64,000 bases of DNA from Blattabacterium cuenoti (GCF_014252355.1 NZ_CP059217.1:1-64000); one strand, 5' to 3'; numbered from the stretch's first letter, positions 18,593-28,485 are shown. Notes: generated by a model from the letters alone, not told the origin. Numbers and translations: made by a program.

Positions 18593-20312
18593 AAAAATAT
18601 ATACATCTTATTTAATTCAATTTATAAAACTTAGTTTAGATCATAAACTTATTTTAAGTTTAACTATTTCTTTATCTATTTTAACATCATTTCTTTCTGC
18701 TTATCGTCCTAAATTAATACAAAAAGTCATAGATATACATATTATAGATAAAAATATTTTAGGATTACAAAATTTATTAATATGGATTTTAATATTTATT
18801 TTTTTAGAAAGTGTATTTAATTTTTTATTATTATATATTTCAAATATTCTTGCACAAAAAATTATTCAAACAATTAGAATTTTACTTTTTAATAAATTAT
18901 TATCTTTAGAAGATACTTTTTTTATTACAAATTCAATAGGTAAATTAAGATCTTATTTTATTTCTGATATAGAAACTATTACAGTTATATTTAATGATGG
19001 ACTACTTTTAATTTTGGGAGATATATTAAAAATTATTATAATTGCTATTATGATGTATACAGTACATCAAAAATTATCTTATATCATTCTTATTACTATT
19101 ATAATGATGTATTCTATTACAATAATTTTTCAAAAATTATTAAAAATATTGTTTCATAAAGAAAGAAAAGCAATTTCACATTTTAATAGTTTTTTACACG
19201 AAAATATACTAGGAATGTCAATTATTCAACTTTTTAATAAAGAACAAGACAATTTTTTAAAATTTAAATATATAAATACAAATTTAAAATATATATATAA
19301 TCAAACTATTTTTTATTTTTCTATTTATTTTCCAATAGTTGAAATAATTCCATCATTTTCAATTAGTTTAGTGATTTTATATGTTGGATATTATGCGATA
19401 GAATCTAAACATATTCAACCAGGACAAATTATTGCTTTTATATTTTTTATATATCTTTTATTTCGTCCTCTTCGTCAAATAGCAGATAGATTTAATATTA
19501 TACAAAAAGGAATAACTGGTATGGAAAGAATTTTCTCTATACTAAATTATAATATAATAAAAAATAAAAAATTTATTAAAATTAAAAATTTTATAGGACA
19601 TATTATTTTTGATAAAGTATATTTTTATTCTTTTAATGGAAAAATAATTTTAAATAAAATTTCTTTTGAAATTAAACATGGAGAAAAAATAGCTATAGTA
19701 GGAAATACAGCTTCTGGAAAATCTACTATTATAAATCTAATTTCTAGATATTATGAACTTAATAAGGGGAATATTATCATTGATGGATATTATATTCAAG
19801 ATATTGAATTAGATAGTTTAAGATTTCATATTAAAACAGTAACACAATATCCATTTTTATTTAATGATTCTATTGCTAATAATATTTCTTTAGGTGATTC
19901 ATTAATTACTATTAAAAAAATAGAAAACATGGCAAAATATATAGGTATACATCATATTATATCGTCTTTACCTAATGGATATAATTATATAGTTAAAGAA
20001 CAAGGCAACATGTTATCTATGGGAGAAAAACAATTAATTTCTTTATTAAGAGTAAAAATGCATCCACATTCTATGTTAATATTAGATAATTCAACTACAT
20101 TTTTAGATTTAAAATTAGAAAATATTATCTTTAATGCTATCAATATATTATCTGTTAATAAAACTTTTATTATAATTACTAATAGTATATCAATATTAAA
20201 AAAAATTGATAAAATATTAGTCCTTAATAAAGGTAATATTGTTGAAATAGGATCTCATAATTATTTAATTTCTTTAAATGGTTATTATAGTCAACTATAT
20301 AATAAAATATAA
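18585..20312 (+). CDS. ABC exporter (fused membrane and ATPase) with altered catalytic residues
   Basis: A 575-residue half-transporter of the MsbA/MdlB type: about six membrane helices (1-330), then an ATPase domain. Walker A GNTASGKST (373-381) and the LSMGEKQ signature (477-483) are intact. The Walker B region reads LILDNST, so the catalytic Glu after D501 is Asn (N502). The switch His is also Asn (N533 in IIITNSIS). The longer in-frame start at 18483 would overlap truA by 110 bp; the ATG at 18585 gives the usual MDKKIYTSY start and an 8-bp overlap. The substrate is unknown and no partner half-transporter is adjacent. Confidence 0.88.
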   Translation: MDKKIYTSYLIQFIKLSLDHKLILSLTISLSILTSFLSAYRPKLIQKVIDIHIIDKNILGLQNLLIWILIFIFLESVFNFLLLYISNILAQKIIQTIRILLFNKLLSLEDTFFITNSIGKLRSYFISDIETITVIFNDGLLLILGDILKIIIIAIMMYTVHQKLSYIILITIIMMYSITIIFQKLLKILFHKERKAISHFNSFLHENILGMSIIQLFNKEQDNFLKFKYINTNLKYIYNQTIFYFSIYFPIVEIIPSFSISLVILYVGYYAIESKHIQPGQIIAFIFFIYLLFRPLRQIADRFNIIQKGITGMERIFSILNYNIIKNKKFIKIKNFIGHIIFDKVYFYSFNGKIILNKISFEIKHGEKIAIVGNTASGKSTIINLISRYYELNKGNIIIDGYYIQDIELDSLRFHIKTVTQYPFLFNDSIANNISLGDSLITIKKIENMAKYIGIHHIISSLPNGYNYIVKEQGNMLSMGEKQLISLLRVKMHPHSMLILDNSTTFLDLKLENIIFNAINILSVNKTFIIITNSISILKKIDKILVLNKGNIVEIGSHNYLISLNGYYSQLYNKI

Positions 20313-20315
20313 ATA

Positions 20316-21446
20316 TTATTCATTAATTTTAATATAAGTTTTTTGATAATGATTTAATATCCAATTATACATTTTAATTTTTTGTTTTAAATATATTGTA
20401 AATGCTTTTAATTGTTCATAATCTTTATCAAAAGAATAAGATAATCCAGGAAATATATCTATTTTTTTAACAAAGAAAAATGTTTTTTTTCCATTTATTG
20501 TATAATCATCTAAATGAGATATTTTTCCAATTTTTAAAAAATCTAATTTATTCTTTATTTTTTCTATCAGATCACTTTCATTAACCCAAATATTAGTTTC
20601 AATATGAATATTATCTATGAATTGTTTTAAATATTGTTTTTGTTGATTGAATTCTTTTTTATCAAAATTAGATATATTTGTAATTTTAAATAATAAATAC
20701 TTATTAACTAATATAGAAAATATTTTAATTTTTCTTTTTTCTTTTTTTAGAAAATAAAAATTGGAATTATATGTAAATATATTAGATATTTTATGTTTAT
20801 CTAAATGATGAATAACATTTATAAATTTTTTAGGTAAAGAATGTTCTTGATTTATATTAATTACTTTTAAATTTAAAAATGAATAATTATGAAATTTATG
20901 TTTTTTAATGATATTTTTTTTAATTGTTTTTAAAATCATTAAAATATTATTATTTACAATATTTTTTATATTAAAATTTATATAAGAAATACATATTTTT
21001 TTTGGTAAAAAATGTAAAAATTTTTCTATATTATTAGAAACATATTTTACTTCTTTTGGAGTAACACTAATATTATGTATTTTTTTTTCAAAAAAAACAT
21101 TCACTATATAATCAGATTTAATTTTATTCTCATAAAATTGTAATATATCTGGATTTAATTTGTTTTTATTATTTTTTTTTACTTTTAAAAAAAGTGTATT
21201 ATAATATTTTTTTAATATTTTATCTTGTTTAGCATAATATAAAATTAATTTATTATTTAATAAATCATTTAATTTTGAATTAAAAAATGTTTTTGTATTA
21301 GAATGATTATCATTTAAATATGATTCTTTTTCAGAATTTAATAAAATTTCATTACCTATAATTGCATATATTCCGTCTATTTTTTCTAATGAAAAAGAAT
21401 AAATAAATGAACAAAAAATAATTATTAAAAAAATTTTTTTAATCAT
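20316..21446 (-). CDS. surA: SurA-like periplasmic chaperone, diverged PPIase part
   Basis: SurA-type proteins chaperone outer-membrane proteins through the periplasm. The ATG at 21446 gives a standard signal peptide (MIKKIFLIIIFCSFIYS); an in-frame start 27 bp upstream would only add residues before it. After cleavage comes IDGIYAIIGNEILL, the SurA N-domain signature, and later ISVTPKEVKYVSNNI and the C-terminal KTYIKINE. The central parvulin region is hardly recognisable. The 376 residues are somewhat short for the family. Identification rests on the two ends, so isomerase activity is doubtful. Convergent with the ABC exporter. Confidence 0.75.
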   Translation of the reverse strand: MIKKIFLIIIFCSFIYSFSLEKIDGIYAIIGNEILLNSEKESYLNDNHSNTKTFFNSKLNDLLNNKLILYYAKQDKILKKYYNTLFLKVKKNNKNKLNPDILQFYENKIKSDYIVNVFFEKKIHNISVTPKEVKYVSNNIEKFLHFLPKKICISYINFNIKNIVNNNILMILKTIKKNIIKKHKFHNYSFLNLKVININQEHSLPKKFINVIHHLDKHKISNIFTYNSNFYFLKKEKRKIKIFSILVNKYLLFKITNISNFDKKEFNQQKQYLKQFIDNIHIETNIWVNESDLIEKIKNKLDFLKIGKISHLDDYTINGKKTFFFVKKIDIFPGLSYSFDKDYEQLKAFTIYLKQKIKMYNWILNHYQKTYIKINE

Positions 21447-21489
21447 ATAATTTTTTATATTTAAAATAAACATTTTTTATACTTAATTT

Positions 21490-22126
21490 ATGATACATAA
21501 ATATATAGGTCCTGAAATAAATATATTTTTGAATGGTATCCCTCCACATTTTAATAAACAAATTAATAATTTTTTTAATAAAACAATAAATTTTGTTGTT
21601 GATGGAGCATATTCTTATTTAAAAAAGAAAAAAATAAAAATTGATTTTATCATTGGTGATTTTGATTCCATCAAACAAAACGATATAATAAAAATATATA
21701 AAAATAAATTAATTAAAACATTAGATCAAAATTATACGGATTTTGATAAAGCATTAAAAATTATTTATCAAAAAGGATTTTTAAATATTAATGTTTGGGG
21801 AGCAAGTGGAAAAGAACAAGATCATTTTTTAGGTAATTTATCAACAGCATTAAAATATAAAAATAAATTATCTATTATATTTCATGATAATCATCATTTA
21901 TATTTTTTTACTAAAAAACAAGAAACTTTTTTCATTCCAAAATATAAACAAGTATCTTTATTTCCATTTACAAAAGTAAAAAATTTATTTGCAGAAGGCT
22001 TAAAATATCCTATAAAAAAAAACTTTTCAAGTTGGAAAACAAATAGGTATTAGAAATCAATCTATTACAAATAAAATACAAATTCAATATACCACAGGAG
22101 AATTATTAATATTTATAGAAAAATAA
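21490..22126 (+). pseudogene. thiN: Thiamine pyrophosphokinase with frameshift in an A9 tract
   Basis: Thiamine pyrophosphokinase makes TPP from thiamine. The upstream frame (21490-22053, 187 residues) has DGAYSYL, DFIIGDFDS, NYTDFDKAL and WGASGKEQDHFLGN and then ends abnormally. The expected C-terminus GKQIGIRNQSITNKIQIQY...ELLIFIEK is encoded in another frame down to TAA at 22124-22126. The switch falls at nine A residues (22014-22022); removing one A restores a protein of about 211 residues. It may be a true frameshift, a sequencing error in a homopolymer, or a gene rescued by polymerase slippage at poly(A), known from insect endosymbionts. Confidence 0.85.
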
Positions 22127-22131
22127 AATAT

Positions 22132-22677
22132 TTATTTTTCTAACACGATTTTTTTAATTTTATTAATAATATTATCAGAATGTTGGTTTAAAATTATAAA
22201 TTTATTATATGATGATATTGATTGCATAGAAATATGCATATATCCATGATAAATCATTTGAAATATATAAGCAGTTTGTTGTATTGGACGAAGAAATTCA
22301 TCAAGAGTAAAATTATTTTTTTCTCCAGCATGAAATGATGTTTCATCTGCCCCAGTAGTAATAGATATTAATAAATGTTTTCCAGATAAAAAATTTTTTG
22401 TGGTGTATAATTCAGTAAATACTTTATCCTTCCACTCTTTAAAAAGAGATGGATAACTGTACCAATAAAAAGGAAATTGAAAAACAATACACTGAACAGA
22501 AAGAATTATTTTAATTTCTTCTATTACATTAATTTTAAAATCTGGATATAATTCATATAATTGTCGTATTAAAACATTTTTATTATATTTTATTATTATG
22601 TAATCTATAATATGTCTATTTAAAATAGATTGTTTTATATTAGGATGAGCTACTATAAATAGAATTTTATAATTCAT
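22132..22677 (-). CDS. NAD(P)H-dependent oxidoreductase, flavodoxin fold (KefF/YwrO-like)
   Basis: A 181-residue protein of the NAD(P)H quinone reductase family with FMN-type flavodoxin fold. LFIVAHPN binds flavin phosphate, and IVFQFPFYWYSYPSLFKEW and LISITTGADETSF are strongly family-like. In other bacteria relatives reduce quinones or serve as KefC/KefB ancillary subunits; no Kef channel is seen here. Its start overlaps the end of mdh by 11 bp, so it is likely co-transcribed with mdh and may have a redox role. Confidence 0.87.
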   Translation of the reverse strand: MNYKILFIVAHPNIKQSILNRHIIDYIIIKYNKNVLIRQLYELYPDFKINVIEEIKIILSVQCIVFQFPFYWYSYPSLFKEWKDKVFTELYTTKNFLSGKHLLISITTGADETSFHAGEKNNFTLDEFLRPIQQTAYIFQMIYHGYMHISMQSISSYNKFIILNQHSDNIINKIKKIVLEK

Positions 22678-23605
22678 TTAATAATTCTAATTTACAAATC
22701 ATATTTTGAACTTGATTAGCCGATTGTATTAATAATAATTTTTCTTCTTTATTAAGATGTAATTCCAATATTTTTTCTATTCCATTTTTTCCTACTACAA
22801 TAGGAACTCCTAAACATATATTACTTAAATTATATTCTCCATTTAAAAATACTGAACATGATAAAATTCTTTTAGAATCTTTAATAATAGATTCAACTAT
22901 TTGTAAAATAGATGCGCCAGGGGCTAACCAAGAAGATGTTCCTAAAAAATTTACTATCTCTTCTCCTCCTTTTTTTGTTTTTTCAATTAAAACATTATTC
23001 TTTTCTTTTGAAATTAATTCATGAATAGGAATTCCTGATACTGATGTATATCTATATAAAGGTATCATATAATCTCCATGAGTTCCTAATAATACAGTGT
23101 GTATATCTCTTGGCGAACAATGTAATTCTTTAGATAAAAAATAACGATATCTTATTGAATCTAATATTCCACCCATACCAATAATTCTAGATGCATCTAT
23201 TTTAGAAACGATATAACTAACATATGTCATAACATCTAATGGATTAGATACAATAATAAATTTTGTTTTTGGTGAAAAAATAATAGATTGTTTTGTAACA
23301 GATAAAATAATTTGTGCATTAATGTTGATTAATTCATCTCTACTCATTCCTGGAGTTCTAGGATATCCACTAGTAATAATAGTTATATCAGAATTTTTAG
23401 TTTTATCAAACTCATTATTAGATATACCTAATACTTTAGTATCAGAATGTAATAAAGGTAACATTTGAGCAAGATCTAAACTTTTGCCTTTAGATATATT
23501 TTCTTTTATATCTAATAATATAATTTGTGTAGCTAATTTTTGTTGAGCTAATAAAGTCGCGCATGATAATCCAACATTTCCAGATCCAATAATAGTAATT
23601 TTCAT
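22667..23605 (-). CDS. mdh: Malate dehydrogenase
   Basis: NAD-dependent malate/oxaloacetate interconversion in the TCA cycle. The 312-residue protein is of the LDH-like MDH type: GSGNVGLSCA nucleotide-binding loop, Asp in LLDIKEN favouring NAD, SGYPRTPGMSRDEL active-site loop with the substrate Arg residues, and the catalytic His in LLGTHGDYMIPLY. It complements sucA, sucB and sucC in this window. Transcribed divergently from gcvP. Confidence 0.95.
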   Translation of the reverse strand: MKITIIGSGNVGLSCATLLAQQKLATQIILLDIKENISKGKSLDLAQMLPLLHSDTKVLGISNNEFDKTKNSDITIITSGYPRTPGMSRDELININAQIILSVTKQSIIFSPKTKFIIVSNPLDVMTYVSYIVSKIDASRIIGMGGILDSIRYRYFLSKELHCSPRDIHTVLLGTHGDYMIPLYRYTSVSGIPIHELISKEKNNVLIEKTKKGGEEIVNFLGTSSWLAPGASILQIVESIIKDSKRILSCSVFLNGEYNLSNICLGVPIVVGKNGIEKILELHLNKEEKLLLIQSANQVQNMICKLELLNEL

Positions 23606-23694
23606 TTTTACATAACATTTTTCATATATAAATGTATATTTTTTTTATACGATGATAATATTTGTATAACTTAAAAAATGGAAAATCATTGTTT

Positions 23695-26610
23695 ATGCAC
23701 ACAAAATTTATTAATCAATTTTCTTTCAGACATATTGGTCCATATTGTAATGAAGTTAAACAGATGTTACAAACATTAAAATGTGAATCTATTCAAGATT
23801 TAATCAATAAAATCATACCAAAACAAATTCTGTTAAAAAATAAATTAATGATTCCAAATTCAATTTCTGAATATGAATATCTAAATCATATTGATAATAT
23901 TGGAAAAAAAAATCAAATATATAGATCTTATATAGGAATGGGATATAAACATACTATAATGCCATCAGTAATTAAACAAAATATTTTAGAAAATCCCAAT
24001 TGGTATACGCCTTATACACCTTATCAATCTGAAATATCTCAAGGCCGTTTAGAAGCATTAATGAATTTTCAAACTATGATTTCAGATATTACTGGAATGG
24101 CAATTAGTAATGCATCTATGTTAGATGAAGCCACCGCATCAGCAGATGCGATGTTTATGCTTTATCAATATAAATTAAAAAAAGAAGTAATTCAATCATC
24201 TTATTATTTTTTTATATCAAAAGATATTTTTCCTCAAACTTTTTCTGTTTTAAAAACAAGATGTCATGGATTAGGAATTAAAATTATTCATGATTCTCAT
24301 ACAGTTTTAACAAAATATAAACATAAAAATATATTTGGAATACTATTATCATATCCATCTGCTTCAGGAAAAATTAATGATTATACTGAAATTATGAAAT
24401 ATGCACATATACATAATATTTCAACTATTATTACTGCTGATTTATTAGCATTATCTCTACTTTTACCACCAGGTGAATGGCAATATAAACCAGATGTAGT
24501 AGTTGGAACAACACAATCATTTGGATTACCTATGGGATATGGGGGACCACATGCAGCATTTTTTTCAACTGATATAAAATATCAACGTTTTATTCCAGGA
24601 AGAATTATTGGAGAATCTATAGATAATCGAAATAAAAAAGCATTTAGAATGGCTTTACAGATGAGAGAACAGCATATTAAAAGAGAAAAAGCAACATCAA
24701 ATATTTGTACATCACAAGTACTTACTGCTATAATTGCATCTATGTATGCTATATATCATGGATATCATGGTCTTAAAATGATTGCAACAAAAATTCATGA
24801 TTATGCTAAAAAATTAGAAATTTTACTATTAAATAATATTAAGAATATTAGTCAAAAAAATTTATTTTATTTTGATACAATTAGAATTAAAATACATGAT
24901 AATACTCAATTTTCTTTAAAAGATATTAAAAAAATAGCAGAACAAAAAAAAACTAATTTTAGATATATTACTAATAAAAAACAATTAACAATTACTTTAG
25001 ATGAAACAACATCACAAAAAGATATATATAGAATTTTATCTATTTTTTATCAAGCAACTACACATAAAAAAATTAATTTAAAACAATTTAAAATTACAAA
25101 TAATATAACACAACATAAAATTCCTTTCTTTTTAAAAAGAAATTCTACTTTTTTAAATCATATAGTTTTTAAAAAATATCATAAAGAAAATGAACTTATT
25201 CGTTATATTAAAAGATTAGAAAAAAAAGATTTATCTTTAACTCATTCAATGATTCCATTAGGATCATGCACAATGAAATTAAATTCTGCAGTAGAATTAT
25301 ATTCAATTACTAAAAATGAATGGCAGAATATACATCCTTTTTCTCCATTTAATCAAACTAAAGGATATAATATAATAATTAATAATTTTAAAAAATATTT
25401 AACACAAATTACTGGATTTGATGGTATATCTTTACAACCTAATTCAGGAGCACAAGGAGAATATGCTGGATTAATGGTTATTAAATATTTTCATAATTCG
25501 ATCGATGAATCTCATAGAAATGTTGCATTAATTCCATCTTCTTCACATGGAACTAATCCAGCATCAGCTAAAATGGCTGGAATGAAAATAGTTATAATAA
25601 ATACGAATAAGAATGGATCTATTGATCAACATGATTTATTTGATAAAATAAAAAAATATAAAGATGTTTTATCTGTATTAATGATTACTTATCCATCTAC
25701 TCATGGGGTATACGAAAATAATATAATAGAAATATTATATGCTATTCATACAAATGGAGGTCAAGTTTATATGGATGGAGCAAATTTAAATGCACAAGTA
25801 GGATTAATTAAACCATCAAATATAGGAGTAGATGTATGTCATATTAATTTACATAAAACTTTTGCTATTCCTCATGGTGGTGGCGGTCCTGGAATGGGTC
25901 CTATTTGTGTAGCTTCACATTTAATACCTTTTCTTCCTAATCATCCTTTAAATCCCAATAAACATAAAGAACAACAAAATAATCATAATACAACATTAAC
26001 TATTTCTTCTGCTCCATATGGATCTCCTTTAATTTTAACTATATCTTATGCTTATATTAGATTATTAGGACCAGATGGTTTAAAAAAATCTACAGAAATA
26101 GCTATTTTAAATGCTAATTATATTAAAGAAAAAATTAAAAAATTTTATAATATATTATATGTAGGAGATAATAATACAGTAGCTCATGAATTAATATTAG
26201 ATTGTAGACCTTTTAAAGGTATAGGAATAGAAGTAATAGATATAGCAAAAAGAATGATGGATTATGGATATCATGCTCCTACAATTTCTTTTCCAGTAAA
26301 TGGATGTATGATGATTGAACCTACTGAAAGTGAATCTAAAGAAGAATTAGATCGTTTTATAGATACTTTAATTTCTATACGCAAAGAAATTGATGAAATT
26401 AAATGTGGAATGTTTTCTCATACAAATAATGTTTTAACCAATGCACCTCATCCTATAGATATTTTTATAGATGAAAAATGGGAATATCCTTATTCTAAAG
26501 AAAAAGCGGCTTATCCTTTAAATTGGATAAAAGAAAGAAAATTTTGGCCATCATTATCTAGAATTAATGATGGATATGGAGATAGAAATTTAATTTGTAA
26601 TTGTACTTAA
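23695..26610 (+). CDS. gcvP: Glycine dehydrogenase (P protein of glycine cleavage system)
   Basis: The PLP enzyme that decarboxylates glycine and passes aminomethyl to lipoyl-GcvH, feeding one-carbon units to folate. It is a single long polypeptide of 971 residues, not split into P1/P2. The PLP Lys lies in NLHKTFAIPHGGGGPGMG; SHGTNPASAKMAGM and SMIPLGSCTMKLN are conserved. The frame extends upstream to a TTG at 23662, but ATG 23695 places RHIGP near residue 11 as in homologues. Its stop overlaps the convergent tsaD stop by 4 bp. gcvT and gcvH are not in this window. Confidence 0.96.
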   Translation: MHTKFINQFSFRHIGPYCNEVKQMLQTLKCESIQDLINKIIPKQILLKNKLMIPNSISEYEYLNHIDNIGKKNQIYRSYIGMGYKHTIMPSVIKQNILENPNWYTPYTPYQSEISQGRLEALMNFQTMISDITGMAISNASMLDEATASADAMFMLYQYKLKKEVIQSSYYFFISKDIFPQTFSVLKTRCHGLGIKIIHDSHTVLTKYKHKNIFGILLSYPSASGKINDYTEIMKYAHIHNISTIITADLLALSLLLPPGEWQYKPDVVVGTTQSFGLPMGYGGPHAAFFSTDIKYQRFIPGRIIGESIDNRNKKAFRMALQMREQHIKREKATSNICTSQVLTAIIASMYAIYHGYHGLKMIATKIHDYAKKLEILLLNNIKNISQKNLFYFDTIRIKIHDNTQFSLKDIKKIAEQKKTNFRYITNKKQLTITLDETTSQKDIYRILSIFYQATTHKKINLKQFKITNNITQHKIPFFLKRNSTFLNHIVFKKYHKENELIRYIKRLEKKDLSLTHSMIPLGSCTMKLNSAVELYSITKNEWQNIHPFSPFNQTKGYNIIINNFKKYLTQITGFDGISLQPNSGAQGEYAGLMVIKYFHNSIDESHRNVALIPSSSHGTNPASAKMAGMKIVIINTNKNGSIDQHDLFDKIKKYKDVLSVLMITYPSTHGVYENNIIEILYAIHTNGGQVYMDGANLNAQVGLIKPSNIGVDVCHINLHKTFAIPHGGGGPGMGPICVASHLIPFLPNHPLNPNKHKEQQNNHNTTLTISSAPYGSPLILTISYAYIRLLGPDGLKKSTEIAILNANYIKEKIKKFYNILYVGDNNTVAHELILDCRPFKGIGIEVIDIAKRMMDYGYHAPTISFPVNGCMMIEPTESESKEELDRFIDTLISIRKEIDEIKCGMFSHTNNVLTNAPHPIDIFIDEKWEYPYSKEKAAYPLNWIKERKFWPSLSRINDGYGDRNLICNCT

Positions 26611-27635
26611 AAAAAAGTAGTAAATTTTGAATACGGTTTAATTGTAACAAAATTTTTTTTCTTAAATTTTAAAAATCCAACAAGAGCTATCATTGCTCCA
26701 TTATCAGTAGTATATTTTTTTTTCGGAATAAATACTTCTATATTTTTTTTTTTTAAAGAAAAAAATTGTTTTCTAATTTCATTATTAGCAGATACTCCAC
26801 CTGCTAATACAATTCTAAAAATTTTTGTTTGTTTCATTGCTAATATTATTTTTTCTATTAAAATTTCTGAAATTGTTTTTTGTATTGATGCACATAAACT
26901 GTGAATATTATTTTTAATAAAATTGGAATTATCTTTTAATTGATATTGAATAAATCTATAAACTTGACTTTTTAAGCCACTAAAACTAAAATTTAATCCT
27001 TTTACATTAGGTTTAGAAAAAGAAAATTTTTTATTATTTCCTAATTTAGAATATTTATCTAAAAAAATAGCTCCAGGATAAGTAAATCCAAATAATCTTG
27101 CTATCTTATCTAAAGATTCACCAACAGCATCATCTAAAGTAGATCCTAATATTTTCATATCAAAAAAATCATTTACTTGAATAATTTGAGTATGGGCTCC
27201 ACTAATCATTAAACATAAAAATGGAAATTTTGGGAATGAATTATTTAAATTTGCATTTTGTATAAAATGTGATAATATATGTGCTTGTATATGATTAACC
27301 TCAATAAGAGGAATATTTAATCCAATTGAAAATGATTTTGCAAAAGAATAACCTACTAATAAAGATCCTATTAATCCTGGTCCTATAGTGACAGACACAG
27401 CATTAAGTTGAGATCGTTTAATATTAGCGATTTTAATAGCTTTATTTACAGTAGAAAATAAATATTTATCATGTTCTCTAGATGCTAATTCTGGAACAAT
27501 ACCTCCATATTTTTTATGAATTGTTTGATGAATAATAATATTAGATATTACTTCTCTATTTCTAATAATAGATACAGCTGTATCATCACATGATGATTCT
27601 ATTCCTAGAATAATAATTGGTTGTTTTAATGTCAT
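26607..27635 (-). CDS. tsaD: tRNA threonylcarbamoyladenosine transferase TsaD
   Basis: TsaD transfers threonylcarbamoyl to A37 of ANN-decoding tRNAs. The 342-residue protein has GIESSCDDTAVSI, the metal-binding NHIQAH (HxxxH), CLMISGAHTQI, GESLDKIARLFG and the C-terminal VLAGGVSANNEIR, followed by TDNGAMIALVG. All expected blocks are present. It carries a T12 run (26743-26754) encoding Lys codons that remains in frame. It overlaps the end of gcvP by 4 bp. Confidence 0.96.
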   Translation of the reverse strand: MTLKQPIIILGIESSCDDTAVSIIRNREVISNIIIHQTIHKKYGGIVPELASREHDKYLFSTVNKAIKIANIKRSQLNAVSVTIGPGLIGSLLVGYSFAKSFSIGLNIPLIEVNHIQAHILSHFIQNANLNNSFPKFPFLCLMISGAHTQIIQVNDFFDMKILGSTLDDAVGESLDKIARLFGFTYPGAIFLDKYSKLGNNKKFSFSKPNVKGLNFSFSGLKSQVYRFIQYQLKDNSNFIKNNIHSLCASIQKTISEILIEKIILAMKQTKIFRIVLAGGVSANNEIRKQFFSLKKKNIEVFIPKKKYTTDNGAMIALVGFLKFKKKNFVTIKPYSKFTTFF

Positions 27636-27784
27636 TAATAAAAATATTATTAAATTTTTTATTATTATTAATAAGATTTAATTAAAACTAAATATTACTT
27701 ATATTTATAATAATAAAAAATTAATATAAACAAATTTTTTACTACAGTTTTAATAAAAAATTTATTTATTCAAAATATAAAACA

Positions 27785-28261
27785 ATGATTCTAAGAACTG
27801 ATAAAATTGATAATACTATTGTAAAAAAATTAAATTTAAATGCTAGAATGCCATATACTGAAATCAGTAAACAAATCAGTAAAGAAATTAAACCATTATC
27901 TGTTGGGACTATTCACGTAAGAGTTAAAAAATTAGAAAATGCTGGAATTATTAGAGGAAGTAGATTAATTATAGGTTACGAATCATTAGGATTTAAACTG
28001 AAAATTTTAGTTGGTATATTATCAGATTCTAAAAAATCACAATTTGTGCAAAAATATCTCAAAAAAATTCCTAATATTGTTCAATTATATATTACTTCTG
28101 GTATATACAATTTTTTCTGTAGAATTATTGTTAGAGATATTTTAGATGCTAAAACAATTATTGATCAAATAGGACAAATTCAAGGTGTCATTAGAACTGA
28201 ATCTACTATTTGTTTAGAAGAAAGTATTAATGATGAAAATAGATTATTATCTAATATATAA
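27785..28261 (+). CDS. Lrp/AsnC-family transcriptional regulator
   Basis: A 158-residue regulator: an N-terminal winged helix-turn-helix (about 1-65, DNTIVKKLNLNARMPYTEIS and IHVRVKKLENAGIIRGSR) and a C-terminal RAM/effector domain (about 75-150, LVGILSDSKKSQ, IYNFFCRIIVRD). The family senses amino acids. Local regulators are rare in reduced genomes, so its retention is notable. The 149-bp upstream gap is almost pure A/T. Three tRNA genes follow on the same strand. The regulon cannot be inferred. Confidence 0.9.
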   Translation: MILRTDKIDNTIVKKLNLNARMPYTEISKQISKEIKPLSVGTIHVRVKKLENAGIIRGSRLIIGYESLGFKLKILVGILSDSKKSQFVQKYLKKIPNIVQLYITSGIYNFFCRIIVRDILDAKTIIDQIGQIQGVIRTESTICLEESINDENRLLSNI

Positions 28262-28282
28262 TTTGAAGTGTTGGTAGTGGTG

Positions 28283-28370
28283 GGAGAATTGCCGGAGTGG
28301 TTAACGGAACAGTTTGCTAAACTGTCAGTATATCAAAAATACTGCGTGGGTTCGAATCCCACATTCTCCG
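28283..28370 (+). tRNA. tRNA-Ser(GCU)
   Basis: The acceptor stem GGAGAAT/ATTCTCC closes the gene. The anticodon GCT is at 28316-28318 in the loop between ACAGT and ACTGT. A long variable arm (type II tRNA) precedes the T-arm GTGGGTTCGAATCCCAC, which agrees with serine. Length is 88 nt, discriminator G, CCA not encoded. Confidence 0.96.
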
Positions 28371-28383
28371 CATAAAGCATAAA

Positions 28384-28458
28384 CGGGGTATAGCGTAGTC
28401 TGGTTATCGCGCCTGGTTTGGGACCAGGAAATCGTAGGTTCAAATCCTGCTACCCCGA
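28384..28458 (+). tRNA. tRNA-Pro(UGG)
   Basis: The acceptor stem CGGGGTA/TACCCCG, anticodon stem CCTGG/CCAGG with anticodon TGG at 28419-28421, and T-arm GTAGGTTCAAATCCTGC are all present. Length is 75 nt, discriminator A, CCA not encoded. It lies 13 nt after tRNA-Ser. Confidence 0.96.
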
Positions 28459-28485
28459 CACAAAATAATAATAAATCTCATCAAT

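Noticed and set aside
21440-21490. TPP riboswitch upstream of thiN
   Set aside because: The gap between the SurA-like gene and thiN is under 50 bp and contains no conserved thi-box sequence.
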